Shown here: one piece after another, positions 15,007 to 23,222 of the stretch
Position numbering within the stretch: the stretch's first letter is position 1
Layout: each line of letters opens with the position of its first letter
Assembly (NCBI RefSeq): GCF_900176255.2
Contig: NZ_FXEG02000005.1
Coordinates: 434,001 to 498,000 of the forward strand
Direction of reading: 5' to 3'
DNA from: Mycobacterium ahvazicum
GTDB taxonomy: Bacteria; Actinomycetota; Actinomycetes; Mycobacteriales; Mycobacteriaceae
Length of the DNA: 64,000 nucleotides
The notes under the pieces: model-generated
Seen by the model: only the letters and a program-made list of their open reading frames with translations
Databases searched by the model: none
Told to the model about the DNA's origin: nothing
Translations under genes and position numbers: made by a program

Positions 15007-15951
15007 ATGAGTGGACGTCACCGCAAGCCCTCGACATCCAACATCAGCGTCGCCAAGATCGCCTTCACGGGGGCGGTACTTGGTGGCGGCAGCATTGCCA
15101 TGGCTGGTCAAGCAGCCGCGGCAACGGATGGCGAATGGGATCAGGTAGCCCGTTGCGAATCGGGTGGCAACTGGGGAATCAACACCGGCAACGGCTACTA
15201 CGGCGGCGTGCAGTTCAACGCCGGCACGTGGGCCTCGCACGGCGGGGGCGAATACGCCCCGTCGGCCCAGCTGGCCACCAAGGAGCAGCAGATCGCCGTC
15301 GCCGAGCGAGTTCTCGCGACGCAGGGCCGCGGTGCATGGCCCGTGTGCGGCACCGGGCTGTCGGCCCCGACCCCGCGCGAGGTCCTTCCGGCTCCGGCGG
15401 GCTTGGACCTGCCCGGGCTGAACGGCCCGCTGGCCCCGCCGCCGGCTTTCTCTTCTTTCTTCCCCTTCCGCCTCGCCGACGCACCGCCTCCTGCCGACGC
15501 GCCGCCTCCCGCGGACGCGCTGCCACCGGCGCCGCCCGCCGACGCACCGCCTCCGGCTGACGCACCGCCGCCCGCCGACGCACCGCCGCCCGCGCCGGTG
15601 CAGCTGGCGTCCTTCGATCAACCGGCACCGCCCCCCGCGGATCTGCCAGCGCCGCCTCCGGCGGATCTGCCGGCGCCTCCGGCTGACGCGCTGCCACCGG
15701 CACCGCCCGCCGACGCACCGCCTCCTGCCGACGCGCCGCCTCCCGCGGACGCGCTGCCACCGGCGCCGCCCGCCGACGCACCGCCTCCGGCTGACGCACC
15801 GCCGCCCGCCGACGCACCGCCGCCCGCCGACGCCGTGCAACAGGCCACGAAGGTCGGCTACACGCAGAAACTGTGGGAAGCGATCCGCGGCGAGGACGTC
15901 AACGGCAACGACGCCCTGGACTCGCTGGCGCAGCCTGCCCCCGTCAACTGA
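15007..15951 (+). CDS. rpfA: Resuscitation-promoting factor RpfA
   Basis: A 314-residue secreted muralytic protein. A signal peptide (AKIAFTGAVLGGGSIAMAGQAAAA) is followed by a ~75-residue Rpf domain, residues ~41-115. ARCESGGNWGIN carries the catalytic glutamate (Glu51), and Cys50 probably pairs with the Cys in WPVCG, as in RpfB/RpfA. The rest is low-complexity Ala-Pro-Asp (ADAPPPADAPP), the hallmark of RpfA, and is enlarged here by an internal duplication. A polar tail closes the protein. Expression appears under CRP and c-di-AMP control from the long leader. Confidence 0.95.
   Translation: MSGRHRKPSTSNISVAKIAFTGAVLGGGSIAMAGQAAAATDGEWDQVARCESGGNWGINTGNGYYGGVQFNAGTWASHGGGEYAPSAQLATKEQQIAVAERVLATQGRGAWPVCGTGLSAPTPREVLPAPAGLDLPGLNGPLAPPPAFSSFFPFRLADAPPPADAPPPADALPPAPPADAPPPADAPPPADAPPPAPVQLASFDQPAPPPADLPAPPPADLPAPPADALPPAPPADAPPPADAPPPADALPPAPPADAPPPADAPPPADAPPPADAVQQATKVGYTQKLWEAIRGEDVNGNDALDSLAQPAPVN
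15478..15593 (+). repeat. 116-bp direct repeat in rpfA, copy 1
   Basis: Identical base for base to 15712-15827, 234 bp away, and in frame. It encodes an ADAPPPADAPPPADALPPAP-type block of the Pro/Ala-rich region. Perfect identity points to a recent duplication or slippage event. Confidence 0.85.
15712..15827 (+). repeat. 116-bp direct repeat in rpfA, copy 2
   Basis: Second copy of the repeat at 15478-15593. The spacer between copies (15594-15711) encodes a related but different Pro-rich segment containing PVQLASFDQPAPPPADLPAP. The length of this region is likely to vary between strains. Confidence 0.85.
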
Positions 15952-15981
15952 CGCGGGCGGGCCGGCGCTGAACAGACGGCG

Positions 15982-16407
15982 CTAGGCCGAACCCACCCAT
16001 TCGTCGGTTCCGTCGTCGAAAAACTGGTGCTTCCAGACCGGTAGCCGCGCCTTAATGGTGTCGACCAGCTGGGCGCAGGTGGCGAACGCTTCCTGTCGAT
16101 GATCGGCGGCAACCGCGGCAACCAATGCCGCCTCGCCGATGTGCAGCACACCGATCCGATGGCTGGCCGCGACGGCGCGCACGCCGTGGGAAGCCTCGCT
16201 GATCTCGGCCACCACCTCCGCCATCACCTGCGCGGCCGACGGATGCTCGGAGTACTCGAGCCGCACCACCCGGCGCCCTTCGTCGTGGTCACGGATCATG
16301 CCGACGAACCCGACGATGGCCCCAGCGGAGCGATGGCCTACCAGTTCTTCATGCTCGGCCAGAGAGATCGGACGGTCGGTCATCGCCGCACGCAGGACGA
16401 CCGTCAT
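15982..16407 (-). CDS. moaE2: Molybdopterin synthase large subunit MoaE2
   Basis: 141 residues, the same length as MTB MoaE2. It converts cPMP to molybdopterin using thiocarboxylated MoaD. The family lysine motif is seen in LPVWKHQFFDDGTDEWVG at the C-terminus, and FVGMIRDHDEGRRV near the N-terminus is also typical. ATG 16407 overlaps the mog stop (ATGA), making it the last gene of the moaC2-mog-moaE2 operon. Confidence 0.94.
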   Translation of the reverse strand: MTVVLRAAMTDRPISLAEHEELVGHRSAGAIVGFVGMIRDHDEGRRVVRLEYSEHPSAAQVMAEVVAEISEASHGVRAVAASHRIGVLHIGEAALVAAVAADHRQEAFATCAQLVDTIKARLPVWKHQFFDDGTDEWVGSA

Positions 16408-16886
16408 CGCTCGTGGTCTTTGCCCGCGATCTGGTCGAGGGCGTGGTCGAGCACGTCGGCAAGCACTCCCAGGCCGTCACGTACGCCGCCGGGCGAGCCG
16501 GGCAGGTTGACGATCAGCGTCCGATCGGCCACGCCGCACACGCCGCGCGACAGCACCGAAGTCGGCACGTTGGGCAACCCGGATTGGCGGATCGCCTCGG
16601 CCAGGCCGGGAATCATGTAGTCGACCACCGCGACGGTCTGGTCCGGGGTGCTGTCGGTCGGCGAGATCCCGGTACCACCCGTGGTGAGAATGACGTCGAC
16701 GTCGTCATCGAGTGCGTTGCGCAGCGCCTCTCCGACCGGGTTCCCGTCGGCGACCACTTCAGGTTCTGTGGCCGAAAATCCGTGCTGCTCAAGCCATTCA
16801 GCGATGATCGGGCCGCATTTGTCGGTGTACACACCGTCCGAGGCCCGAGTCGACGCGACAATGATCCGTGCGGACCGCTCGCCCAT
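16404..16886 (-). CDS. mog: Molybdopterin biosynthesis Mog protein
   Basis: 160 residues from ATG 16886, overlapping the moaC2 stop as TGATG; an upstream in-frame start at 16898 is less likely. The MoCF/MogA fold is marked by LTTGGTGISPTD and INLPGSPGG-like NLPGSPGGVRDG. Mog adenylylates molybdopterin before molybdate insertion. Very similar in length and sequence to MTB Rv0865. Confidence 0.93.
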   Translation of the reverse strand: MGERSARIIVASTRASDGVYTDKCGPIIAEWLEQHGFSATEPEVVADGNPVGEALRNALDDDVDVILTTGGTGISPTDSTPDQTVAVVDYMIPGLAEAIRQSGLPNVPTSVLSRGVCGVADRTLIVNLPGSPGGVRDGLGVLADVLDHALDQIAGKDHER

Positions 16887-17416
16887 CAGCGCACCCAACT
16901 TCCGGTCTTGCCACCCTCCTTGCGGAGCACGCGCACATCGTCGATACGGGCCGCCGGGTCAACCGCCTTGATCATGTCGTAAAGCGTAAGCGCGGCCACG
17001 CTGACAGAGGTCAGCGCCTCCATCTCCACGCCGGTGCGGTCGGTGCTGCGCACCGTTGCGACGATCTCGATGTCCGACTCCCCCACGGTGAAATCGACGT
17101 CCACTCCGGTGAGCGCGAGTTGGTGGCACAGCGGGATCAGGTCGCTGGTGCGCTTGGCTGCCAGAATGCCTGCCACCCGAGCGGTCGCCAGCGCATCGCC
17201 CTTGGGCAGACCACCGCTGGAGATCAGCGCGACGACGTGCGCGGTGGTGCGCAACGCGCCCGCGGCAACGGCGGTGCGCTTGGTGACTCCCTTTTCGCTG
17301 ACATCGACCATGTGTGCCGCGCCGTGCTCATCGAGGTGCGACAGTGCGTCCGAGCGGGATTGCTGCGCTTGCCAGACCTGTTCAGGTCTGGAAGCAGCCC
17401 CGGAGGCCCCAGCCAT
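16886..17416 (-). CDS. moaC2: Cyclic pyranopterin monophosphate synthase MoaC2
   Basis: 176 residues. It converts the MoaA product to cyclic pyranopterin monophosphate. Family blocks include HMVDVSEKGVTKRTAVAAG, LIPLCHQLALTGVDVDF and VEMEALTSVSVAALTLYDM. The N-terminal ~20 residues are extra and polar. It is preceded by the small Rv0863-like gene (11-bp gap) and overlaps mog. Confidence 0.95.
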   Translation of the reverse strand: MAGASGAASRPEQVWQAQQSRSDALSHLDEHGAAHMVDVSEKGVTKRTAVAAGALRTTAHVVALISSGGLPKGDALATARVAGILAAKRTSDLIPLCHQLALTGVDVDFTVGESDIEIVATVRSTDRTGVEMEALTSVSVAALTLYDMIKAVDPAARIDDVRVLRKEGGKTGSWVR

Positions 17417-17427
17417 CGGAGGGATGC

Positions 17428-17637
17428 CTACCGGTTGATGACCGTAACCGGGTGAACGTAGGGCAGGTGATCGGATTCCACCGGGAACACCAGGTCGCCG
17501 AATGGCGACAGCGCACCCGTGCGATCGGTCACCAGCTCGCTTACCGCATGGTCGTCGGGGTCCGTCGTCGGCCAGCCGTTGTCGACGTACCTGGTTTTGC
17601 CCGCCTTGCCCTCAGCAATGTCAGCCACGCCGTACAT
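17428..17637 (-). CDS. Conserved hypothetical protein (Rv0863-like)
   Basis: 69 residues from ATG 17637, beginning YGVADIAEGKAGKTRYVDNG and ending YVHPVTVINR; a longer upstream reading is arginine-rich and probably non-coding. It matches the gene order of MTB Rv0863 before moaC2. No domain is recognised. A conserved position 11 bp upstream of moaC2 suggests co-transcription with the molybdenum cofactor operon. Divergent from the Rv0862c-like gene. Confidence 0.75.
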   Translation of the reverse strand: MYGVADIAEGKAGKTRYVDNGWPTTDPDDHAVSELVTDRTGALSPFGDLVFPVESDHLPYVHPVTVINR

Positions 17638-17766
17638 TCTGACAGGTCCTGCCCGCGCGCGTGGCGCTAGTCGGCCTCGGAGATTTCTTCCCCACAGCCG
17701 CCAGCAGGCCCTGGTGCACAGTCGTCGTCGCCGGACCACCCGCAAGCTGCTTTACGCTGGTCAGCA

Positions 17767-20019
17767 ATGACCGACAACACCCCGGATATCCCGCTGGGGT
17801 CCTGGCTGGCCGACTTGCCCGACGAGCGGCTGATCCAACTGCTGGAACTACGGCCGGACCTTGCCCAGCCGCCACCCGGCAACATCGCGGCCCTGGCCGC
17901 GCGCGCCGGGGCGCGGCAGTCGGTCAAGGCTGCCACCGACGAGCTCGACTTCCTTCGGCTGGCGGTGCTCGACGCCCTGCTGGTGCTGCATGCGGACAGC
18001 ACGCCGGTGCCGACCGCCAAGCTGCTGGCGCTCATCGACGACCGCGCTCCCGAGGCCGACGTGATCGACGCGCTCGACGACCTGCGGCGGCGGGCCCTGG
18101 TGTGGGGCGACGTCGCGACGCGGATGGCCGCCGACGCCGGCATGGCGTTGCCCTGGCATCCGGGGCAGGTGACGCTCGAGGACGCCTCACGCACCGGCGA
18201 GCAGATTGCGGAGCTGATCAACGGGCTCAACCAGGCGCAGCAGGAGGTGCTGGACAAGCTGCTCGAAGGCTCTCCGATGGGACGCACCCGTGACGCCGCG
18301 CCCGGCGCCCCGGCGGATCGGCCGGTGCCCCAGCTGCTGGCGATGGGGCTGCTGCGCCGGGTCGACGCTGAGACGGTCATCCTGCCCCGCCACGTCGCAC
18401 AGGTGCTGCGCGGCGAACAGCCCGGCCCGATGCAGCTGACTCAACCCGACCCGGTGGTATCCACGACGACATCCGATGATGTCGACGCTTCGGCCGCCGG
18501 CGCCGTCATCGACCTGCTGCGTGAGTTCGACGTGCTGCTGGAAAGCCTTGGCACCACACCGGTTTCCGAGCTGCGCAGCGGTGGTTTGGGAATACGCGAG
18601 GTCAAGCGACTGGCCAAGGCAACCGGCATCGACGAGCCGCGGCTGGGCCTGGTGCTCGAGGTGGCGGCCGCGGCCGGGCTGATCGCCAATGGCACGCCCG
18701 ATCCGGAGCCGGAGAACGCCGACGGTTTGTACTGGGCGCCGACGGTGGCCGCCGACCGCTTCGCCGCGATGTCCGCCGCCGAGCGGTGGCACTTGCTGGC
18801 CAGCGCCTGGCTCGATCTTCCGGGCCGACCGGCGCTGATCGGCGGCCGCGGCCCGGACGGCAAACCCTATGCGGCCCTGTCGGATTCGCTGTACTCCACG
18901 GCGGCTCCACTGGACCGGCGGCTGCTGCTGGGCATGCTCGCCGACCTGCCCGCGGGCGCCGGCGTCGATGCGTCCACGGCGTCGGCGTCGCTGATCTGGC
19001 GGCGCCCACGCTGGACCCGGCGGCTGCAGCCCGGGCCGCTGGCCGATCTGCTGGCCGAGAGCCACGCGCTGGGCCTGGTGGGCCGCGGGGCGATCAGCAC
19101 ACCCGGCCGCGCGCTGCTGGCCGAAACCATCGACTTCTCCGCCACGGTCGACGCGATGGCGCGTGCCCTGCCCAAACCGATCGACCACTTCCTGATGCAG
19201 GCCGACCTGACCGTCGTGGTGCCCGGGCCGCTGCAACGCGACCTCGCCGAGGAACTGGCGACCGTGGCCAACGTCGAATCGGCCGGGGCGGCGATGGTGT
19301 ACCGCATCAGCGAGCAGTCGATCCGCCATGCGCTCGACGTCGGCAAGACCCGCGACTGGATGCACGCATTTTTCGCCGAACACTCTAAAACACCGGTACC
19401 GCAAGGACTTACGTATCTCATCGATGACGTTGCGCGGCGCCACGGCCAGCTTCGCATCGGCATGGCCGCCTCGTTCGTGCGTTGCGAAGACCCAGCGCTG
19501 CTGGCCCAGGCGGTCGCGGCGGGCGAGGACCTGCAACTGCGGGCACTGGCCCCGACGGTGGCCGTCTCTCCCGCGCCGATCGCCGAGATGCTGGCCACCT
19601 TGCGGGCCGCCGGATTCGCGCCGGCCGCCGAAGATTCCACCGGTGCCATCGTCGACGTCCGTCCGCTGCGGGCACGGGTGCCCACGCCGCAGCAGCGCCG
19701 GCCCTACCGCCCGGCACCGCGGCCGAACACCGAGACGCTGAACGCGGTGGTCTCGGTGCTGCGTAAGGTGACCACCGCGCCGTTCGGCAGCAGCCGCGTC
19801 GACCCGGCAGCCGCGATTTCGCTGCTGGCGGATGCGGCGAAGAATCAGGACACGCTGGTGATCGGCTACCTCGATGCCGCGGGCGTGGCCAGCCAGCGGA
19901 TGGTGTCGCCGATCGCCGTCCGGGGCGGGCAGCTGGTGGCGTTCGATTCGGCGTTGGGAAGGTTGCGCGACTTCGCGATCCACCGCATCACGTCGGTGGT
20001 GTCGGCGGACAACGGATAA
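17767..20019 (+). CDS. Helicase-associated protein (Rv0862c-like), XPB partner
   Basis: A 750-residue protein matching MTB Rv0862c in length and position. The N-terminal half is helical with repeated winged-helix-like segments. The C-terminal part contains DRFLMQ-like HFLMQADLTVVVPGPL and repeats related to the helicase C-terminal (Helicase_C_3/XPB-associated) domain. No Walker motifs are present, so it is not itself a helicase. It precedes the XPB helicase gene by 92 bp on the same strand, an arrangement conserved in actinobacteria. A role in DNA repair with XPB is inferred. Confidence 0.85.
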   Translation: MTDNTPDIPLGSWLADLPDERLIQLLELRPDLAQPPPGNIAALAARAGARQSVKAATDELDFLRLAVLDALLVLHADSTPVPTAKLLALIDDRAPEADVIDALDDLRRRALVWGDVATRMAADAGMALPWHPGQVTLEDASRTGEQIAELINGLNQAQQEVLDKLLEGSPMGRTRDAAPGAPADRPVPQLLAMGLLRRVDAETVILPRHVAQVLRGEQPGPMQLTQPDPVVSTTTSDDVDASAAGAVIDLLREFDVLLESLGTTPVSELRSGGLGIREVKRLAKATGIDEPRLGLVLEVAAAAGLIANGTPDPEPENADGLYWAPTVAADRFAAMSAAERWHLLASAWLDLPGRPALIGGRGPDGKPYAALSDSLYSTAAPLDRRLLLGMLADLPAGAGVDASTASASLIWRRPRWTRRLQPGPLADLLAESHALGLVGRGAISTPGRALLAETIDFSATVDAMARALPKPIDHFLMQADLTVVVPGPLQRDLAEELATVANVESAGAAMVYRISEQSIRHALDVGKTRDWMHAFFAEHSKTPVPQGLTYLIDDVARRHGQLRIGMAASFVRCEDPALLAQAVAAGEDLQLRALAPTVAVSPAPIAEMLATLRAAGFAPAAEDSTGAIVDVRPLRARVPTPQQRRPYRPAPRPNTETLNAVVSVLRKVTTAPFGSSRVDPAAAISLLADAAKNQDTLVIGYLDAAGVASQRMVSPIAVRGGQLVAFDSALGRLRDFAIHRITSVVSADNG

Positions 20020-20111
20020 TGGACAGATGACCCGCACCGACAACGGGCGCGGAGCACCCCCTGCCGCGCGGCGGCCAGGGACCCGGAGCGCGACGAGGAG
20101 GAGCGGCGCCA

Positions 20112-21761
20112 TTGACTGACGGACCATTGATCGTGCAGTCCGACAAGACGGTGCTGCTGGAAGTGGACCACGAGCTGGCCGACGCGGCGCGTGCCGCCAT
20201 CGCGCCGTTCGCCGAGCTCGAGCGCGCCCCCGAACACGTGCACACCTATCGCATCACGCCCCTGGCGCTGTGGAACGCCCGCGCCGCTGGGCATGACGCC
20301 GAGCAGGTCGTCGACGCGCTGGTCAGTTTCTCGCGCTACGCGGTGCCGCAGCCGCTGCTGGTCGACATCGTCGACACGATGGCCCGCTACGGCCGGCTGC
20401 AACTGGTCAAGAACCCGGCGCATGGGCTGACCCTGGTGAGCCTGGACCGCGCGGTGCTCGAAGAGGTGCTGCGCAACAAGAAGATCGCGCCGATGCTGGG
20501 TGCCCGCATCGACGACGACACCGTCATCGTCCACGGCAGCGAACGCGGCCGGGTCAAGCAGATGCTGCTCAAGATCGGTTGGCCCGCAGAGGACCTGGCC
20601 GGGTATGTCGACGGCGAGGCACATCCGATCACCCTGGACCAGGAGGGCTGGGAGCTACGCGATTACCAGCGGCTGGCCACGGACTCGTTCTGGGCCGGCG
20701 GCTCCGGGGTGGTGGTGCTTCCGTGCGGCGCCGGCAAGACGCTGGTCGGCGCGGCCGCGATGGCCAAGGCCAGTGCGACGACGCTGATCCTGGTCACCAA
20801 CATCGTCGCGGCCCGGCAATGGAAACGCGAACTCATCGCGCGCACCTCGCTCACCGAGGACGAGATCGGCGAATACTCGGGCGAGCGCAAGGAAATCCGG
20901 CCGGTCACCATCTCGACCTACCAGATGATCACCCGCCGCAGTAAAGGCGAATACACGCATCTGGAACTCTTCGACAGCCGCGACTGGGGACTGATCGTCT
21001 ACGACGAGGTCCACCTGTTGCCCGCGCCCGTGTTCCGGATGACCGCCGACCTGCAGTCCAAACGACGCCTCGGCCTGACGGCCACGCTGATCCGCGAAGA
21101 CGGCCGCGAGGGTGACGTGTTCTCGCTGATCGGCCCGAAGCGCTACGACGCCCCGTGGAAGGACATCGAGGCGCAGGGCTGGATCGCGCCGGCGGAGTGC
21201 GTCGAAGTCCGGGTCACGATGACCGACAGCGAGCGCATGAACTATGCCACCGCCGAACCCGAAGAGCGTTACAAGTTGTGCTCGACGGTGCACACCAAAA
21301 TCGCTGTGGTCAAGTCGATTCTGGCGAAACACCCCAACGAGCAGACACTGGTGATCGGCGCCTACCTCGACCAACTCGACGAGCTCGGCGCCGAGCTGAA
21401 CGCCCCGGTGATCCAGGGCTCCACCAAGACCAAGGAGCGCGAGGCGTTGTTCGACGCCTTTCGCACCGGCGAAATTTCGACGCTAGTGGTGTCCAAGGTG
21501 GCCAACTTCTCTATTGACCTACCGGAAGCCTCAGTGGCGGTACAGGTTTCGGGAACGTTCGGCTCGCGACAGGAGGAGGCCCAACGGCTGGGCCGGCTAC
21601 TGCGCCCCAAGGCCGACGGCGGCGGCGCCATCTTCTACTCCGTGGTCGCCCGCGACAGCCTGGACGCCGAATACGCCGCGCACCGGCAGCGTTTCCTGGC
21701 CGAGCAGGGCTACGGTTACATCATCCGCGACGCGGATGACCTTCTGGGACCGGCGATCTGA
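20112..21761 (+). CDS. ercc3: XPB/ERCC3-type DNA helicase (Rv0861c-like)
   Basis: A 549-residue SF2 3'-5' helicase; TTG 20112 is used with GAGGAGGAG upstream. The N-terminal ~190 residues hold the damage-recognition-like domain. Walker A is PCGAGKT (~residue 206), motif II is YDEVHLL (~297, DEVH), motif III LTATL, and the XPB-specific RED motif is REDGR (~327). The C-terminal RecA domain ends with QEEAQRLGRLLRPK (motif VI). Bacterial XPB is linked to nucleotide excision repair. A 65-bp structured repeat begins 18 bp past the stop. Confidence 0.95.
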   Translation: MTDGPLIVQSDKTVLLEVDHELADAARAAIAPFAELERAPEHVHTYRITPLALWNARAAGHDAEQVVDALVSFSRYAVPQPLLVDIVDTMARYGRLQLVKNPAHGLTLVSLDRAVLEEVLRNKKIAPMLGARIDDDTVIVHGSERGRVKQMLLKIGWPAEDLAGYVDGEAHPITLDQEGWELRDYQRLATDSFWAGGSGVVVLPCGAGKTLVGAAAMAKASATTLILVTNIVAARQWKRELIARTSLTEDEIGEYSGERKEIRPVTISTYQMITRRSKGEYTHLELFDSRDWGLIVYDEVHLLPAPVFRMTADLQSKRRLGLTATLIREDGREGDVFSLIGPKRYDAPWKDIEAQGWIAPAECVEVRVTMTDSERMNYATAEPEERYKLCSTVHTKIAVVKSILAKHPNEQTLVIGAYLDQLDELGAELNAPVIQGSTKTKEREALFDAFRTGEISTLVVSKVANFSIDLPEASVAVQVSGTFGSRQEEAQRLGRLLRPKADGGGAIFYSVVARDSLDAEYAAHRQRFLAEQGYGYIIRDADDLLGPAI

Positions 21762-21779
21762 CGGCGACTTCAGCGCCCT

Positions 21780-21844
21780 TGGCGCCGAACGTGTTCTGAC
21801 TGTGCGATTTTCGGCGATTTTTCGCAGTGGCTGCACGCTCGGCG
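21780..21844. repeat. 65-bp structured repeat, copy 1 (3' of XPB gene)
   Basis: It matches 23151-23215 at 62 of 65 bases, and all three differences are T/C. The outer arms GCCGAACGTG/CACGCTCGGC and inner arms ACTGTG/CGCAGT form a nested hairpin. The change in the inner arm gives a G-U pair in RNA, so the structure is kept. It lies after the XPB stop, where it could terminate transcription. Confidence 0.7.
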
Positions 21845-21876
21845 GAAAAACGTGTTCGCGCTCCAATTTGTATCTG

Positions 21877-21914
21877 TATGCAACTATTGCATAGTGCTAT
21901 AGTAGACACTACTA
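21877..21914. promoter_or_regulatory. Two palindromes before FAD monooxygenase gene, candidate operators
   Basis: TATGCAA-CTA-TTGCATA (21877-21893) is followed by TAGTAG-ACA-CTACTA (21900-21914). Both are perfect, and they lie 25-62 bp before the monooxygenase ATG in an unusually A/T-rich stretch that probably contains the promoter. TetR-type repressors often control such genes, but no regulator gene is adjacent. Confidence 0.55.
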
Positions 21915-21938
21915 CTCATCCGCTACCGAGGTGGGCGC

Positions 21939-23123
21939 ATGAAGATCGCCGTTGTCGGTGCCGGCATCGCCGGCCCAACGCTCGCGTACTGGCTGTCGCG
22001 TTACGGCCACGAACCAACCCTTATCGAGAAGGCTCCGCGACTGCGCACCGGTGGCTATGCCGTCGACTTCTGGGGCGGCGGATACGCCGTTGCCGAGCGC
22101 ATGGGGCTCACCGCCGAATTGCATGCCGCCGGTTATGCGGTGCGCGAAATGCGGCTCGTGGACCAAAATTCGCGACGCGTGGGGGGATTTTCGGCCGAGC
22201 TGTTCCGGCAAAACCTCGACGGCAGGTTCGTCACCATTCCCCGTGGTGATCTGGCGACCATGATCTACCGCTCTATCGACCACCGCACCGAAACCCTTTT
22301 CGGTGAAAGCATCTCGGCCATCGTGCAACATGACTCGGGCGTACGGGTCACACTCGAGCGGGGCGGATCCCGGCAGTTCGAACTGCTCATCGGCGCGGGT
22401 GGCGTCCATTCACCGGTGCGGCACTTGGTGTTTGGGCCGGAGGCGAGATTTGCGACCGATCTCGGCTACCGAGTCGCGGCATTCGAAGTCGAGGGCTATC
22501 AGCCGCGTGACGAACTCGTCTACCTCGCCTACACCATGCCCGGGCGCATGGTCGCTCGATTCGCGATGCGCGGCGAGAAGACGATGTTTTTATTCGTCTT
22601 CACGACCGATCGCATGAGCGGCCCGGACCCGCAGGATGTGTCACAGGCGAAGACAACCCTGCACCAGGTTTTCGGCGACGCGGGCTGGGAGTGCCCGGAG
22701 ATCCTGCGCAAGCTCGACGAAGCCTCCGAGGTGTACTTCGACCGGGTCAGCCAAATCATCATGGATCGCTGGTCGCACGGACGGGTCGCGCTTATCGGCG
22801 ACGCCGCGGCCGCCGTCTCCCTGTTAGCGGGTGAGGGAGCCGGTCTGGCGATGGTGCAGGCCTACATCTTGGCGGGCGAACTGAATCGCGCGGGGGTCGA
22901 TCACCAGGATGCGTTTCGCAGCTATGAAAGGCAGCTGCGCCCGATCGTCGAGGCCAGACAGCGGTCGGCGCGCGGATTCGCCACGACCTTCGCACCAAAG
23001 ACGGCGCTGGGTGTGTGGACCCGCAATCTGGCGTCCAGACTGCTCAACATTCCGCGGCTGGCCGAGTGGGTGGTTCGAAGCGAATTCCGCGACAGCATCG
23101 CACTACCTGAATATGTTGGCTAG
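21939..23123 (+). CDS. FAD-dependent aromatic-type monooxygenase
   Basis: A 394-residue group A flavoprotein monooxygenase (PHBH fold). KIAVVGAGIAGPTLAYWLSR is the N-terminal dinucleotide motif GxGxxG. A GD motif follows as ALIGDAAAAVSLLAGEGAGLAM, where family members usually have GDAAH. Loss of that His is a normal variant in the TetX/oxidoreductase subgroup. GAGGTGG lies before ATG 21939. Such enzymes hydroxylate aromatic or polyketide-like substrates or drugs; the substrate is unknown. The gene is bracketed by the two 65-bp repeats and is absent from the syntenic MTB locus, so it is probably an acquired cassette. Confidence 0.85.
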   Translation: MKIAVVGAGIAGPTLAYWLSRYGHEPTLIEKAPRLRTGGYAVDFWGGGYAVAERMGLTAELHAAGYAVREMRLVDQNSRRVGGFSAELFRQNLDGRFVTIPRGDLATMIYRSIDHRTETLFGESISAIVQHDSGVRVTLERGGSRQFELLIGAGGVHSPVRHLVFGPEARFATDLGYRVAAFEVEGYQPRDELVYLAYTMPGRMVARFAMRGEKTMFLFVFTTDRMSGPDPQDVSQAKTTLHQVFGDAGWECPEILRKLDEASEVYFDRVSQIIMDRWSHGRVALIGDAAAAVSLLAGEGAGLAMVQAYILAGELNRAGVDHQDAFRSYERQLRPIVEARQRSARGFATTFAPKTALGVWTRNLASRLLNIPRLAEWVVRSEFRDSIALPEYVG

Positions 23124-23150
23124 CCGGAGCTGCGATTTGGTCGTCGTCCC

Positions 23151-23215
23151 TGGCGCCGAACGTGCTCTGACTGCGCGATTTTCGGCGATTTCTCGCAGTG
23201 GCTGCACGCTCGGCG
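23151..23215. repeat. 65-bp structured repeat, copy 2 (between convergent genes)
   Basis: Second copy of the element at 21780-21844. Here the inner stem ACTGCG/CGCAGT is perfect. It lies between the monooxygenase stop (23123) and the stop of the convergent thiolase gene (23223), again a 3' position where a terminator is expected. Confidence 0.7.
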
Positions 23216-23222
23216 AAGGATA

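Noticed and set aside
15478..15827. Possible CRISPR-like repeat array in the Pro-rich region
   Set aside because: The repeats are in-frame codons for Pro/Ala/Asp with no unique spacers; it is protein low complexity with a duplication.
14791..15840. 349-residue minus-strand frame made of Arg/Gly repeats opposite rpfA
   Set aside because: It is the complement of the Pro/Ala repeat region and of the riboswitch; no independent support.
18187..20127. 646-residue minus-strand open frame opposite the XPB partner gene
   Set aside because: Long only because of GC content; the plus-strand protein matches Rv0862c in length and synteny.
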